Shown: positions 16,384 to 25,449 of the stretch, in pieces
How positions within the stretch are numbered: position 1 is the stretch's first letter
Layout of the letters: each line of letters opens with the position of its first letter
From: UBA4738 sp002413305
Lineage (GTDB): Bacteria; Actinomycetota; UBA4738
Length of the DNA stretch: 64,000 nucleotides
Assembly (NCBI GenBank): GCA_036847185.1
Contig: DAIUAM010000017.1
Span: 1-64,000, forward strand
Direction: 5' to 3'
Made by a program: the position numbers and the translations under genes
Notes under the pieces: model-generated
Databases searched by the model: none
Seen by the model: the letters and a program-made list of their open reading frames with translations, nothing else
What the model was told of the DNA's origin: nothing

Positions 16384-17303
16384 CCAGCCCGTTCGGCCGC
16401 CTCGTCCTGATCGCGAACCCGAAGGCCGGCATCGGGAACGCCCAGGCGCAACTCGAGCAGATCGGCCGGGAGCTCGACGCGCGCGGTCTCGAGTACCGCG
16501 TGGCGCTCACCACCCAGCGGGGCGACGCCGGCCGGCTGGCTCGCGAGGCCCTCCAGGGCGGCGAACGGTTCCTGGTCGCTGTGGGCGGCGACGGGACGAT
16601 CCACGAGATCGTCAACGGGATGGTCCAGGACGATCAGCCGGTCCTCCCCGGCGCCATCCTCGGGGTGATCCCCGCGGGATCCGGATGCGACTTCGTCAAG
16701 ACGTTCGGCCTGCCCGAGGACACACCCCGTGCGGTCGAGCACCTGGACGGCGGCAACACGTACACGATCGACGTCGGCAAGATCACCTTCATCGGCGACG
16801 ACGGGGTGGAGACCGTCCGCTACTTCCCGAACATCGCCGAGGCCGGGCTGGGAGGGTCGGTGGTCGAGCGGGCCGAACGCCTCCCGCGCCGGATGGGCCG
16901 CTCCCGCTACTTCTTCGGCTTCTGGTTCACCCTTCCGGGCTTCAAGCCCGTCACGGTCAAGGTCGAAGCCGGGCCGAAGTCCTTCGAGGGCCGGGCCCAC
17001 AACGTGGTGGTGGCGAACGGCCAGTACTACGGCGGCGGGATGCGGATCTCCCCGCGTTCCTATCCCGGTGACGGGTTCCTGGACATCCTGGTCATGAAGG
17101 GCCCGAAGTCCGACGCGTTCACCACGATCCCCAAGGTCTACCGGGGCGAGCATCTCCCGCACAAGAACATGCTCGAGATGAAGGCCAAGAAGGTCACCGT
17201 GCAGACCGAGCGGCCGTACCGGATCGAAGCGGACGGCGAGGTGCTGGGGACCACGCCGGCCACGTTCGAGGTCATCAGCCACCCGATCGCCGTCAAGATC
17301 TGA
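16380..17303 (+). CDS. Diacylglycerol kinase-family lipid kinase (YegS/DgkB-like)
   Basis: A 307-residue protein. The DAGK catalytic domain has LIANPKAGIGNAQ (phosphate loop), VAVGGDGTIHEIVNGM (the GGDGT nucleotide site) and GVIPAGSGCDFVKTFGLP, followed by the C-terminal beta-sandwich with VVANGQYYGGGMRISPRSYPGDGFLDILVM and RIEADGEVLG. It phosphorylates a lipid such as diacylglycerol, or a related sphingoid or isoprenoid lipid. The start overlaps the dcd stop (ATGA), so the two are co-expressed although functionally unrelated. It converges with the HEAT-repeat gene cluster 6 nt beyond its stop. Confidence 0.9.
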   Translation: MTSPFGRLVLIANPKAGIGNAQAQLEQIGRELDARGLEYRVALTTQRGDAGRLAREALQGGERFLVAVGGDGTIHEIVNGMVQDDQPVLPGAILGVIPAGSGCDFVKTFGLPEDTPRAVEHLDGGNTYTIDVGKITFIGDDGVETVRYFPNIAEAGLGGSVVERAERLPRRMGRSRYFFGFWFTLPGFKPVTVKVEAGPKSFEGRAHNVVVANGQYYGGGMRISPRSYPGDGFLDILVMKGPKSDAFTTIPKVYRGEHLPHKNMLEMKAKKVTVQTERPYRIEADGEVLGTTPATFEVISHPIAVKI

Positions 17304-17309
17304 CCCGGC

Positions 17310-17630
17310 TCAGGACCGCCCGACCCGTCCCTCCACCAGCCGGGCCAGGGCGTCGATCGCCTCGAGCCGCACCGCCGGCTCCAGGTCCGAAGCGGCCACG
17401 GAGATCAGCACCTGGGTCGTCCTCGGGCTGAGGGTACGGGCCAGCGACCGCACCGCCGCCGTCCGGACCAGCCCTGAGGGGTCCCGGAGCGCTTCGATCA
17501 GGATGCCCTCCACCCCCGGCACGCTTCCGACCCGCGCGATGGCCCGGGCGCGTGTCGCCGGCTCGCCCGATGACATGGCCCTGGCGAGTTCGGCAGCGTC
17601 GAAGCTGGATGGGCCGGGAGAGTGGGCCAC
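17310..17630 (-). CDS. Small HEAT-repeat protein
   Basis: A 106-residue protein made of about two and a half HEAT/Armadillo-like helical repeats: GILIEALRDPSGLVRTAAVRSLARTL and LISVAASDLEPAVRLEAIDALARL carry the Asp-x5-Val-Arg-x3-Ala signature. No enzyme motif is seen. It is transcribed in the same direction as, and about 70 nt downstream of, the large HEAT protein, so it is probably a partner or a split-off C-terminal piece of it. Its function is presumably protein binding. Confidence 0.65.
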   Translation of the reverse strand: MAHSPGPSSFDAAELARAMSSGEPATRARAIARVGSVPGVEGILIEALRDPSGLVRTAAVRSLARTLSPRTTQVLISVAASDLEPAVRLEAIDALARLVEGRVGRS

Positions 17631-17703
17631 GTCGAGAGGGTACGGACGGGGGGTGCCCTACGCCATCGGTCGAACGGAGTGGATTCGACCCGGGACCTTC
17701 GGC

Positions 17704-20334
17704 CTAGGCCGTACGAGGCGGCTCGCCGCCGAACTCCGACGGGCCGGCGGGGACCACCCCGAGCGACCGGAGCGCGGTTTCGGCGGCCGCGGCCGCCTCC
17801 GGAACCGGGTCCGTGAGGAACATCCGCTTGAGCGGCTGGACGGCCCGCGGGTCGCCGAGCCGGCCGAGGTGGTACGCGGCGCGGCTTCGAACCCGCACGT
17901 CCGGATCGCCCAGCGCACCCAGCAGGCCGTCGGCCGCGGCCGGCCCGCGGACGACGCCCAGCACCTCCGCCGAGCGCAGCCGCTGATCCGGGTCGGTCGA
18001 GGCGAGCCCAACGACGAACCGGTCTGCCCCGGCGATGCGGTCGAGCAGCGTGCCCGCCGCCGCCGCGGCGTCGGCGTCGCCGCCGGCCACCACGTCGATC
18101 AGCGGTTCGATCGCCGCCGGTCCCATCCGCTCCAGCACCCCTCCGGCGGCCCGGCGCAGGTCCGGTGCGGAGAGCGCGGCCGCCAGACGCCTGATCACGG
18201 CCGGGGAGCGCCATCGGGCCAGCGCTTCGCCAGCCATCTCCCGCACGCGCACCTCGGGGTCCTTCAACGCGGCGATCAGGGCCGCGGGCACGCCGTCGTC
18301 GTCGATCAACGCCAGCGAACGGACCGCTTCGATCCGGACGTCGGCCTGCGGATCAGAGAGGGTTCGCGACAGGGCCTCCACGCCGCCCGGTGACCGAAGG
18401 CTGGCCATCGCGGTGGCCGCAGCGCGCCGGACCTGGGGATCGGGGTCGGACAGCGCGCCCGCGACTTGGCGGGTTCCCTCGGCCGACCCAGCCCGGGCGG
18501 CCAGTTGGGTGGCCAGCGCCCGGTCGGCGGGATCGGAGCTGTGTGCGTTCGCCGCGGCGAGGTGGGTGACACGGTAGGACGAGGAGCGTTCCACGGCCTG
18601 GACGAGCTGTTCGCGACGGTCCGGCGCGCTGCCGCGAACCGCCGACCACAGGATGGCCAGGTCGCGGTCGGGGAGCGACGCAAGGTGGGCGAGCGAGGCC
18701 TGCCACACACGGTCGTCAGGATCCTCCAGCGCGGCCAGCAACAGGCCGGCCGACTCGCCGGCCAGGTCTCGCGGCAGGAGCTCCACCGCGGTGGCCCGGA
18801 CGTCCGGATCGGGATCGGCCAGAGCCACCGGCAGGGCGGCCAATCGCGTCGAAGGGCTCGTCGCGGCCAGGGTATGGACCGCGGTGGCCCGGACGGCGGC
18901 GGACGAGTCGCTACGAAGCAACCGTTCCGCGAGGTTGCGCGCCGAGGCGTCCCCCGACTCCTCGAACACCTCCAGCACGGCCATCCGGACGGCGCCCGCG
19001 GTGTCCTCCAGGAGCGTGACCAGCCCCGGCAGGACGGCCCCTCCTGCCACCCGCCAGACCGTTCTGACGGCAGCCGGCCGGAGGGAGGACTCGATCCGCG
19101 TGACCAACGCGGTCAGCTCGGCCGGGTCCAGGCGCAGCGATCCGAGGGCGCCGCCGGCCGGCGAACGGGTGGGCGAGCCGTCCGCGGCCGCCCGGCGGAG
19201 CAGCGCCAACGCACACGACCCGAGCCGGAGCGCAGCGGCCAGGGTCCCGGCCGCCCCCGCCTCCTGCTCGGAGCCGTGGGCCAGGGTGTGTTCGACCCAG
19301 TCGGTGAGCGCGTCTACCGGGACAGCGTCGAGCGCGGTGCGGGCTCGGACCCGGATGGCCTCCTCGGGATCTCGAAGCGCGCGGGCCAACGCGGCGATCA
19401 GCTCGGCCTCGGCGGGAGCGGCGGGGGTCGTCACGTCGACCGCCGAGGGTGAGGTTCGAAGGTCCACCACGGACTCGCGTCCCGCCAAGACCTCGGCCGC
19501 CAGCCCGGCCGCGGCTCGGACCAGGGGAGAGGCGTCCATCCGGTGCAGGGCCAGCCGGCGGAGTGCGGCCGCGCTCTCCTCGGCCAGTAGCAGGCGGGCC
19601 GCGCCAACGCGCGCGGCGGAGGAGGCAGGGCCTGCCGGGTTCAGCGCGTCGGCGATGCGTTCGATCCCGATGGAGCGGGCCATCGACCCGAGCGCGTCGC
19701 GCTCCGACCCGAGGGGCGGCGGGTCCATGGCCGCGACCCGGCGGAGCAGCTCGTGGAGGTGCTCGTCGTCGACGGGCGGGGGTTCACGGAGCTCCGCGGC
19801 GACGGCGGCGAGCCCCACGCGCTGGGCGACCGGCCACCGGCGATCGGTGGCCAGCGCGATCAGATGGGGCAGGGACCATCGGCCACGGCCTCGGGCCAGG
19901 CGAACGCTGGCCGCCCGAACCCGGTCGTCCGGGTCGCGGAGGCTCCGTTCGACGAGCGAACGGGGCGCCGGACCGGCCTGGCCGGCCAGGGTCTCGGCGG
20001 CGATCCACCGTAGCTCGGGGTCGGGGTCCTCCAGAAGGATCCAGCCCACCGCGCGAAGTTCGGCCGAGGAGAGCGGGCGGTCGGCGATCGCCGAGAGCGC
20101 GTCCCGGCGGGCGGCCGGTTCCGGGCTCTGGAGGTCGCCCGCGGAGGCCGGTTGTCGGAGCGGTGGGGGAGCGCCCGAAGGCGGGCCCTCCTCGATCCTC
20201 AGGATCCCTTCGGGCTCCTCCTGCTCGACGGCGAAGGCCCATTCGACCGCGTCGAGGATCGAGGCGCCTCTCCCGTCCTCCGGATCGTCTTCGTTCTGTG
20301 TCGCGGCCCCCGATGTTGGCGTGTCTTCGGTCAT
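17704..20334 (-). CDS. Large HEAT-repeat scaffold protein
   Basis: An 876-residue protein built almost entirely of HEAT/PBS-lyase-type repeats. At least 15 copies of the pattern D-(P)-[DE]-x-x-V/I-R-x-x-A are visible (for example DPDPDVRATAVELL, DPQADVRIEAVRSLA, DPDVRVRSRAAYHLGRLGDPRAV). The first 50 residues are acidic and disordered-looking and contain ILDAVEWAFAVEQEEPEG. No signal peptide or membrane segment is seen, so it is cytoplasmic. Start 20334 is preferred because AGGGAG precedes it by 7 nt; the further upstream frame to 20448 is Gly/Arg-rich with no repeats. It lies just downstream of a two-component system on the same strand and may be an effector or scaffold, but this is inference from context only. 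Confidence 0.8.
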   Translation of the reverse strand: MTEDTPTSGAATQNEDDPEDGRGASILDAVEWAFAVEQEEPEGILRIEEGPPSGAPPPLRQPASAGDLQSPEPAARRDALSAIADRPLSSAELRAVGWILLEDPDPELRWIAAETLAGQAGPAPRSLVERSLRDPDDRVRAASVRLARGRGRWSLPHLIALATDRRWPVAQRVGLAAVAAELREPPPVDDEHLHELLRRVAAMDPPPLGSERDALGSMARSIGIERIADALNPAGPASSAARVGAARLLLAEESAAALRRLALHRMDASPLVRAAAGLAAEVLAGRESVVDLRTSPSAVDVTTPAAPAEAELIAALARALRDPEEAIRVRARTALDAVPVDALTDWVEHTLAHGSEQEAGAAGTLAAALRLGSCALALLRRAAADGSPTRSPAGGALGSLRLDPAELTALVTRIESSLRPAAVRTVWRVAGGAVLPGLVTLLEDTAGAVRMAVLEVFEESGDASARNLAERLLRSDSSAAVRATAVHTLAATSPSTRLAALPVALADPDPDVRATAVELLPRDLAGESAGLLLAALEDPDDRVWQASLAHLASLPDRDLAILWSAVRGSAPDRREQLVQAVERSSSYRVTHLAAANAHSSDPADRALATQLAARAGSAEGTRQVAGALSDPDPQVRRAAATAMASLRSPGGVEALSRTLSDPQADVRIEAVRSLALIDDDGVPAALIAALKDPEVRVREMAGEALARWRSPAVIRRLAAALSAPDLRRAAGGVLERMGPAAIEPLIDVVAGGDADAAAAAGTLLDRIAGADRFVVGLASTDPDQRLRSAEVLGVVRGPAAADGLLGALGDPDVRVRSRAAYHLGRLGDPRAVQPLKRMFLTDPVPEAAAAAETALRSLGVVPAGPSEFGGEPPRTA

Positions 20335-20598
20335 CCAGAAACTCCCTGGACCTCGGGTGTGACCGGGCCGGGCCGCGGCACGCGTTCGGCCTGCACCTGG
20401 TCCACGCGGCCCGCCCGTCAGCGATCGGAGGCCCTGCTCAGCCTCCATTAACCCAGGTATGCCGGCCTACCTGCAAGGGGCGAAAGGCTCGGCCGGTGGT
20501 CTTTTCGTCTCTCGTGCCAACGGCCCTCAGCGGAGCATGGCTCCGAACGGGTTCGCGGAAGGCCTCGCCGGCGACCGCCCGGCAGCAGCTGGAGGTGG

Positions 20599-21300
20599 CT
20601 AGCGTCCCAAGCTGCCGTTCGCGGCGCGGGGGAGGCTGAAGGTTGGGGTGGGGCCCATGCCCATGGCCACGGCCGCCATCGCGGCCTGGGTCCGGTTCGT
20701 GACGCCCAGCTTGCGGAAGACCGCAGCCAGATGCGCCTTGACCGTCTTCTCGGACAGGAACAGGCCCCGAGAGATCTCCCGGTTGCTGGCCCCGCCGGCC
20801 AGCAGGTTCAGCACGTCGGACTCTCGGCGGGTCAGCCCGGCGTCGGCCGCGTTGGCCTCGCGGGACTGCTCGGAATCGCTCATGGCCGAGGGTCCTTCGA
20901 ACAGGTTCCGGACCGCCCGGGGCGACAGGACGTTCCCCGACCCCGACAGCGCCACCAGGATGGCCTGGGCGAGGTCCTCGGGCGCGGCGTCCTTCAGGAG
21001 GTAGCCGGCGGCCCCTTCGGACAGCGCGGTCTTCACGTACTCACCGTTGTCGAAGCTGGTCACGATGATCACCGGCAGCAGCGGCCAGGTGGAACGGATC
21101 TCGCGCAGCAGTTCGATCCCGTCGCGGCCGGGCATGCGGATGTCGACGAGGGCGACGTCGTGCTGGTTCGTCATCAGGATCTCGACGGCCTCATCTGCCG
21201 TCGCGGCCTCCGAGACCTCGGCGCCGTCCATGCACAACCTCACGACCTGCGCCAGCCCACGGCGAACCAGGGTGTGATCGTCGACCAGCAGGACCTTCAT
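20599..21300 (-). CDS. NarL/LuxR-family response regulator
   Basis: A 233-residue protein. The receiver domain spans residues 1-120 with the acidic pair DD (7-8), phospho-acceptor Asp53 in ALVDIRMPGRDG, Thr81 in IIVTS and Lys103 in YLLKD. A Ser/Glu-rich linker leads to a LuxR-type helix-turn-helix at about 150-205 (LTRRESDVLNLLAGG, SNREISRGLFLSEKTVKAHLAAVFRKLGV). The C-terminal tail of about 25 residues is Gly/Pro/Ala-rich. It starts 25 nt after the sensor kinase stop, and the pair clearly forms one two-component system transcribed from about 23065. Target genes are unknown. Confidence 0.92.
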   Translation of the reverse strand: MKVLLVDDHTLVRRGLAQVVRLCMDGAEVSEAATADEAVEILMTNQHDVALVDIRMPGRDGIELLREIRSTWPLLPVIIVTSFDNGEYVKTALSEGAAGYLLKDAAPEDLAQAILVALSGSGNVLSPRAVRNLFEGPSAMSDSEQSREANAADAGLTRRESDVLNLLAGGASNREISRGLFLSEKTVKAHLAAVFRKLGVTNRTQAAMAAVAMGMGPTPTFSLPRAANGSLGR

Positions 21301-21325
21301 GCGGGGCCAGCCTTTCCGGGTTCGC

Positions 21326-22921
21326 TCACGACGCGGCCTCCGCAAGCGGGAGCTTCGCCACCACGCGGGTGCCGTCGCCAGGCCGCGACTCGATCTCCAG
21401 GTTTCCACCGATCTCGCCCACCCGGCGACGAAGCATCTCGAGGCCGATGTGGTTCTCCCGGCGGGCGAGCTCTTCGTCCCGGCGGGTGAATCCCTGTCCG
21501 GCGTCTCCGACCGTGACGGTGAGGTCGTGCTCGCCGGCCGAGAGCTGGACGGTCACGTTGCTGTGGGACGCGTGCTTCGCCGCGTTGGCCAGCGCCTCGC
21601 GGATCACGACGTAGGCCACCGAGAGCACCCGGGCGGGGACCTCGCTCAGGTCGCCTTCCACGGCCACCCGCGCCGGCAGGCGCCACCGCTTCACGACATC
21701 CTCGATGTAGCGCGTCAGCGGCTCCGACGCCTTGGGCGCGTCCTCGATAGGCCGCTGCAGGTCGAACAGGATCGCCCGGATCTCGCCGAGCGCCCGCCGG
21801 ATCTCGGTCTTGGAATCCTGCAGGGTGGCCAAGGCTTCGACGGGGTTCTCCTGGACCCGCTTGTGCAGAGCCTCGAGCTCGAGCACCGCGCCGGCGACGG
21901 TCTGGGTCAGGCCGTCGTGGAGCGCGTAGGCCATCCGGGTACGCTCCCGGTCCAGGAGGGTGCTCACGACGTGCTGGCGGGCCTGGAGGGCGGAGTGCGC
22001 CGTGGAGATCGCCCGGGCGACCACGACCATCGAGACGGGGGAGATGGCCGGTCCTTCGGCCCAGCCGGCCATCGTGATCTCAACCGTGTCGCCATCCCGC
22101 CCGAACGCCGCGGCCAGGGCCCGCGAGGCGGAACCGAGGGCCACGCCCAACCGGTCCGTCAGCACGTCGTCCAGGCTGGGCTCGGAGGCGAGGGCGACTT
22201 CGGCGTGCAGCTCACGCGGAAGGCGCTGCGGCCACCCGTCGGCCGGGGAGGAGGACACCGCCAGGTCGGGGCCGCGCTCGGAGATCAGGAACAGCTCGTC
22301 GGCGTGGAGCGCTTCGCGGGCCGACGCCAGCAGGTCCTCGATCGTCCCGCCGGACCGTCCGAGGACCTCCTGGCAGGCGGAGAACACGCGTTGCAGGGCG
22401 GCCACGTCTTCGGCGTTCCGCAGCGTGGCGCCGGCCGCCCAGGCCGGGCCCGACAGGATCCACAGGAGCTGGAGGTAGGGTCGGGCGCGTTCGATCCAGC
22501 CGCCCAACCGGCAAGGCGTGCTCGAGTCGAGCAGCAGCCGGCCGCCTTCCGGCAAGGGTAGGGACGCGACGCTCGCGCACCCCAGGCCCGCCAGGCGGGC
22601 GCCCGCGCCGGGGATGCTTCGCACGTCGGGGTACTCGGCAGCTTCGCTGGTCCCCTCCAGCACGGACGGGTCGAGGAGCGCGTGCCAAGGCCGCGCCGGA
22701 CCCTCCCGCTCGAGGAGCTCCCAGCCGCCCGCGCCGCGCACGAACAGGCTGGCAGTCTCGAACCCGAGGTCGTCGCGGAGCCCGGCCATGGCCTGGGACA
22801 TGGCGACCAGTCGGGCCGATCCGGGGGGACGGACGGACGTGAGGTGCGGGGCCGGAGAGGGGTTGCCGGCCGGCGTGCCTTCTCGAGGGATCCTGATGCC
22901 GATCTGTGCGTCACGAGCCAT
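21326..22921 (-). CDS. Cytoplasmic GAF-type sensor histidine kinase (HisKA_3)
   Basis: A 531-residue protein. The N-terminal two thirds hold one or two GAF-like sensor modules and no membrane helices. The C-terminal kinase core has the phospho-acceptor in RTRMAYALHDGLTQTVAGAVLELEAL, the N-box REALANAAKHASHSNV and the G-box GDAGQGF, ending in GLEMLRRRVGEIGGNLEIESRPGDGTRVVAKLPL. This is the NarX/DegS/LiaS class that pairs with LuxR-type regulators, here the gene 25 nt downstream. Start 22921 is chosen because AGGAGGG precedes it and because a promoter (23072-23099) lies over the alternative start at 23071. The signal is unknown; a soluble GAF sensor suggests an intracellular cue. Confidence 0.9.
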   Translation of the reverse strand: MARDAQIGIRIPREGTPAGNPSPAPHLTSVRPPGSARLVAMSQAMAGLRDDLGFETASLFVRGAGGWELLEREGPARPWHALLDPSVLEGTSEAAEYPDVRSIPGAGARLAGLGCASVASLPLPEGGRLLLDSSTPCRLGGWIERARPYLQLLWILSGPAWAAGATLRNAEDVAALQRVFSACQEVLGRSGGTIEDLLASAREALHADELFLISERGPDLAVSSSPADGWPQRLPRELHAEVALASEPSLDDVLTDRLGVALGSASRALAAAFGRDGDTVEITMAGWAEGPAISPVSMVVVARAISTAHSALQARQHVVSTLLDRERTRMAYALHDGLTQTVAGAVLELEALHKRVQENPVEALATLQDSKTEIRRALGEIRAILFDLQRPIEDAPKASEPLTRYIEDVVKRWRLPARVAVEGDLSEVPARVLSVAYVVIREALANAAKHASHSNVTVQLSAGEHDLTVTVGDAGQGFTRRDEELARRENHIGLEMLRRRVGEIGGNLEIESRPGDGTRVVAKLPLAEAAS

Positions 22922-23229
22922 CTTCGGCGTGCCCTCCTGTCGCGATGGGGTGCCACCGGAGATCGGCCGCAGCCTGTGACGGGGACCCGCTCCCACCTGA
23001 TGGGGGGAAGGTTCGTCCGGCCGGCGGTCCCGGGCTCCTCTGCGTTCGTTGGGTTCTGGAGGAGGGCTCAAATTCTAGGCTCCGTCGTCCATTGTTCAAG
23101 CACACGAATGGGTGCGCCGTACTTCAGGCAATATCGGTCTAAGGTCCCAGCTTCTTGAACTTTCGGGCCAATCTCCCATCACCCGGCCCGGCGGCGGATG
23201 GAGGAGGTCCGAACAGGGGGTATGTCGCC
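22922..23229. other. Intergenic region holding the two-component promoter
   Basis: About 300 bases between two minus-strand genes. The stretch at about 23060-23170 is relatively AT-rich and contains the promoter at 23072-23099. Nothing else is recognisable; the remainder is GC-rich leader (about 23065 to 22922). Confidence 0.5.
23072..23099 (-). promoter_or_regulatory. Sigma-70-type promoter of the sensor kinase/regulator pair
   Basis: On the minus strand TTGAAC (23094-23099) and TAGAAT (23072-23077) are separated by 16 nt. The predicted start of transcription near 23065 gives a leader of about 145 nt to the start codon at 22921. Confidence 0.55.
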
Positions 23230-25329
23230 TCAGGCGGGTGCCATCGAAGCGGCCCCGGAAGCCTCACCGCCGGTCGTCGCCGCAGCTCCCTCCCCCGCGC
23301 CGACGGACTGCTCGATCACCTGCGCCACGTCCAGCACGCGGACCTGGCCGCCGGCCTGCTTCGCGCCGTCGTCTAGCATGATCATGCAGTAGGGACAGGC
23401 CACGCCGATCGCCTGGGCACCGGTGGAGATGGCCTCTTCGGTGCGCTCGAGGTTGATGCGCTTGCCGATCCGCTCCTCCATCCACATCCGGGAGCCGCCC
23501 GCTCCGCAACAGAAGGCCCGCTCGTGGTGGCGGGGCATCTCGGTCGTCTTCAGGCCCGGGATCCGGTCGAGAACGTGGCGGGGCTCGTCGTACACCCCGT
23601 TGTGCCGGCCCAGGTAACAGGGGTCGTGGTAGGTGAGCAGCTCGTTCACCTCGGCCGACGGCCGCAGCCGGCCTCCGGCCATGAGCGTCTCGAACAGCTG
23701 CGTGTGGTGGATAACCTCGTAGTCGCCGCCGAAGTCCGGGTACTCGTTGCGCAGCGTGTTGAAGCAGTGCGGGCAGTTGACGACGATCTTCTTCACGCCC
23801 GCCGCGTCCAGCGTCTCGATGTTCTGCCTCGCCATCTCCTGGTACAGGTACTCGTTTCCCATGCGCCGGGCCGGGTCGCCGTTGCAGAGCTCTCGGGGCC
23901 CCAGGATCGCGAAGGGAACCGCCGCCTTCTGCAGCAGGCGGGCCACGCCCTGGGCGATCTTCTTCGCCCGGTCGTCGAACGAGCTCGCGCACCCCACCCA
24001 GTACAGGTACTCGGGGGCCCGCCCGTCCTCCAGCACCCGCACGCCCAAGCCCTTGGCCCAGTCGGCGCGTTCGGACTGCGACACGCCCCACGGGTTCTGC
24101 GCGCTCTCGAGGTTGCGAAGGAGAAGGCCGGCCTCCTGCGGGAAGCGCGACTCGCCCATCACCAGGTTGCGGCGCATGTCGACGATGTGGTCGATGTGCT
24201 CGATGTCGACCGGGCACTCCTGCATGCACGCCCCGCACGTCACGCAGTCCCAGACGGCCTCGTCCTCGACCACGGTCGGGTTCAACGGCGTGGACTCGAA
24301 CTCCTCGCTCCGCTTCTTCGCGGCCAGGATCTTCGGTCCCTCGTCGAAGAGCTGGTCGCGCATGTTCATGATGATCAGCTTCGGCGAGAGGGGCTTCCCG
24401 GTGTTCCAAGCCGGGCAGACGTTCTGGCACCGGCCGCACTCCGTGCAGGAGTAGAGGTCGAGCATCTCCTTCCACGTGAGGTCGGTGATGGTCGCCGCAC
24501 CCAGGGAAACGTCGCCGGACTCGATCTTCTCCATGTCGATGTGCAGCGGCCGCAGCCTGCCGCGGGCCTTGGTGTTGGCGAAGAACACATTGATCTCGGA
24601 GACGAAGATGTGGAGGTGCTTCGAGTAAGGGATGTAGACCAGGAAGGCCAGGATCAGCACGATGTGCGTCCACAGGAACAGGTGCTCGAACGCGCGGATC
24701 GTCCCCGCGCCCATCGGATGGTAGATCAGGGAGAAGAGCCAACTGATCGGCGTCCACTCCTTCGGCGCAGGGCTGTGCCCGAGGGCGATCTTGGCGCCGC
24801 GGAGCAGGAACAGGGACAGGACGATGCCCATGATCATCAGCAGCACGAAGTCGGCCTCGGCCATGTGGCTGCCCTTGAACCGCTCCGGCTTCTGGGCCTT
24901 GCGGATGAACACGGCCAGTTCGACGCCCACGAACACCAGCGCGGCGAACACGTCCTGGATGAGGCCGAGGGCAACCGAGTGACCGATCAGCGGGATGGCG
25001 AACCGGTCCCGGAAGACCTCGCCGAACGCCTCGACGATCGTGGTCAGCAGGACCAGGAAGCCCCAGAAGATGAACGCGTGCATGATGCCCGGCAGGAAGC
25101 GCTGCAGCAGCTTGCGCTGGCCGAGCACGACCGTGGTCTCCAGTTCGATCCGCTTGGGGATGTCGTCGAAGCGCTGCACCGGCTTGCCGAGCATCACGAA
25201 GCGCCGGAGCTGGTCGGCCCGGCGGGAGAATGCGCCGAACGCCATCAGCAGCAACAGGCCCAGGAAGAGGGGACCGATCACCTGCGAGCCGGTCAACGCG
25301 AGCGCAGCTGTGGCGGCGAGGCTAGGCAC
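23230..25329 (-). CDS. etfD: Membrane iron-sulfur oxidoreductase, EtfD-like (ETF:menaquinone oxidoreductase candidate)
   Basis: A 699-residue protein. Residues 1-240 contain five to six membrane helices of the NarI/b-type cytochrome kind (His residues in GIMHAFIFWGF and THIVLILAFLVYIP could hold haem). Next come two 4Fe-4S motifs, CTECGRCQNVCP (about 295-305) and CVTCGACMQECP (about 362-372), and two heterodisulfide-reductase CCG domains (NCPHCFNTLRNEYP ... HDPCYLGRHN ... FCCGAGGSRMWMEE). This is the architecture of mycobacterial EtfD (Rv0338c), which reoxidises EtfBA during fatty-acid oxidation and passes electrons to menaquinone. No etfAB is adjacent, so the partner is inferred. The GTG at 25329 lies about 2 nt past the predicted transcription start. 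Confidence 0.82.
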   Translation of the reverse strand: MPSLAATAALALTGSQVIGPLFLGLLLLMAFGAFSRRADQLRRFVMLGKPVQRFDDIPKRIELETTVVLGQRKLLQRFLPGIMHAFIFWGFLVLLTTIVEAFGEVFRDRFAIPLIGHSVALGLIQDVFAALVFVGVELAVFIRKAQKPERFKGSHMAEADFVLLMIMGIVLSLFLLRGAKIALGHSPAPKEWTPISWLFSLIYHPMGAGTIRAFEHLFLWTHIVLILAFLVYIPYSKHLHIFVSEINVFFANTKARGRLRPLHIDMEKIESGDVSLGAATITDLTWKEMLDLYSCTECGRCQNVCPAWNTGKPLSPKLIIMNMRDQLFDEGPKILAAKKRSEEFESTPLNPTVVEDEAVWDCVTCGACMQECPVDIEHIDHIVDMRRNLVMGESRFPQEAGLLLRNLESAQNPWGVSQSERADWAKGLGVRVLEDGRAPEYLYWVGCASSFDDRAKKIAQGVARLLQKAAVPFAILGPRELCNGDPARRMGNEYLYQEMARQNIETLDAAGVKKIVVNCPHCFNTLRNEYPDFGGDYEVIHHTQLFETLMAGGRLRPSAEVNELLTYHDPCYLGRHNGVYDEPRHVLDRIPGLKTTEMPRHHERAFCCGAGGSRMWMEERIGKRINLERTEEAISTGAQAIGVACPYCMIMLDDGAKQAGGQVRVLDVAQVIEQSVGAGEGAAATTGGEASGAASMAPA

Positions 25330-25337
25330 AGTGCGCG

Positions 25338-25367
25338 AGTGTAGGTGCCCGCGCGCGAGCGCCGCAA
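25338..25367 (-). promoter_or_regulatory. Promoter giving a near-leaderless etfD-like transcript
   Basis: On the minus strand TTGCGG (25362-25367) and TACACT (25338-25343) are 18 nt apart. The GTG start at 25329 is only 8 nt past the -10 element, so the mRNA would have almost no 5' leader. Confidence 0.45.
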
Positions 25368-25449
25368 CCTGCGTTGCCGCAGACAGCCGGCGTTCATCGG
25401 GGCGGTCGAACCCCTGCGGGCCGAACGCTCGCCGGGCCGAAGGAGGACG

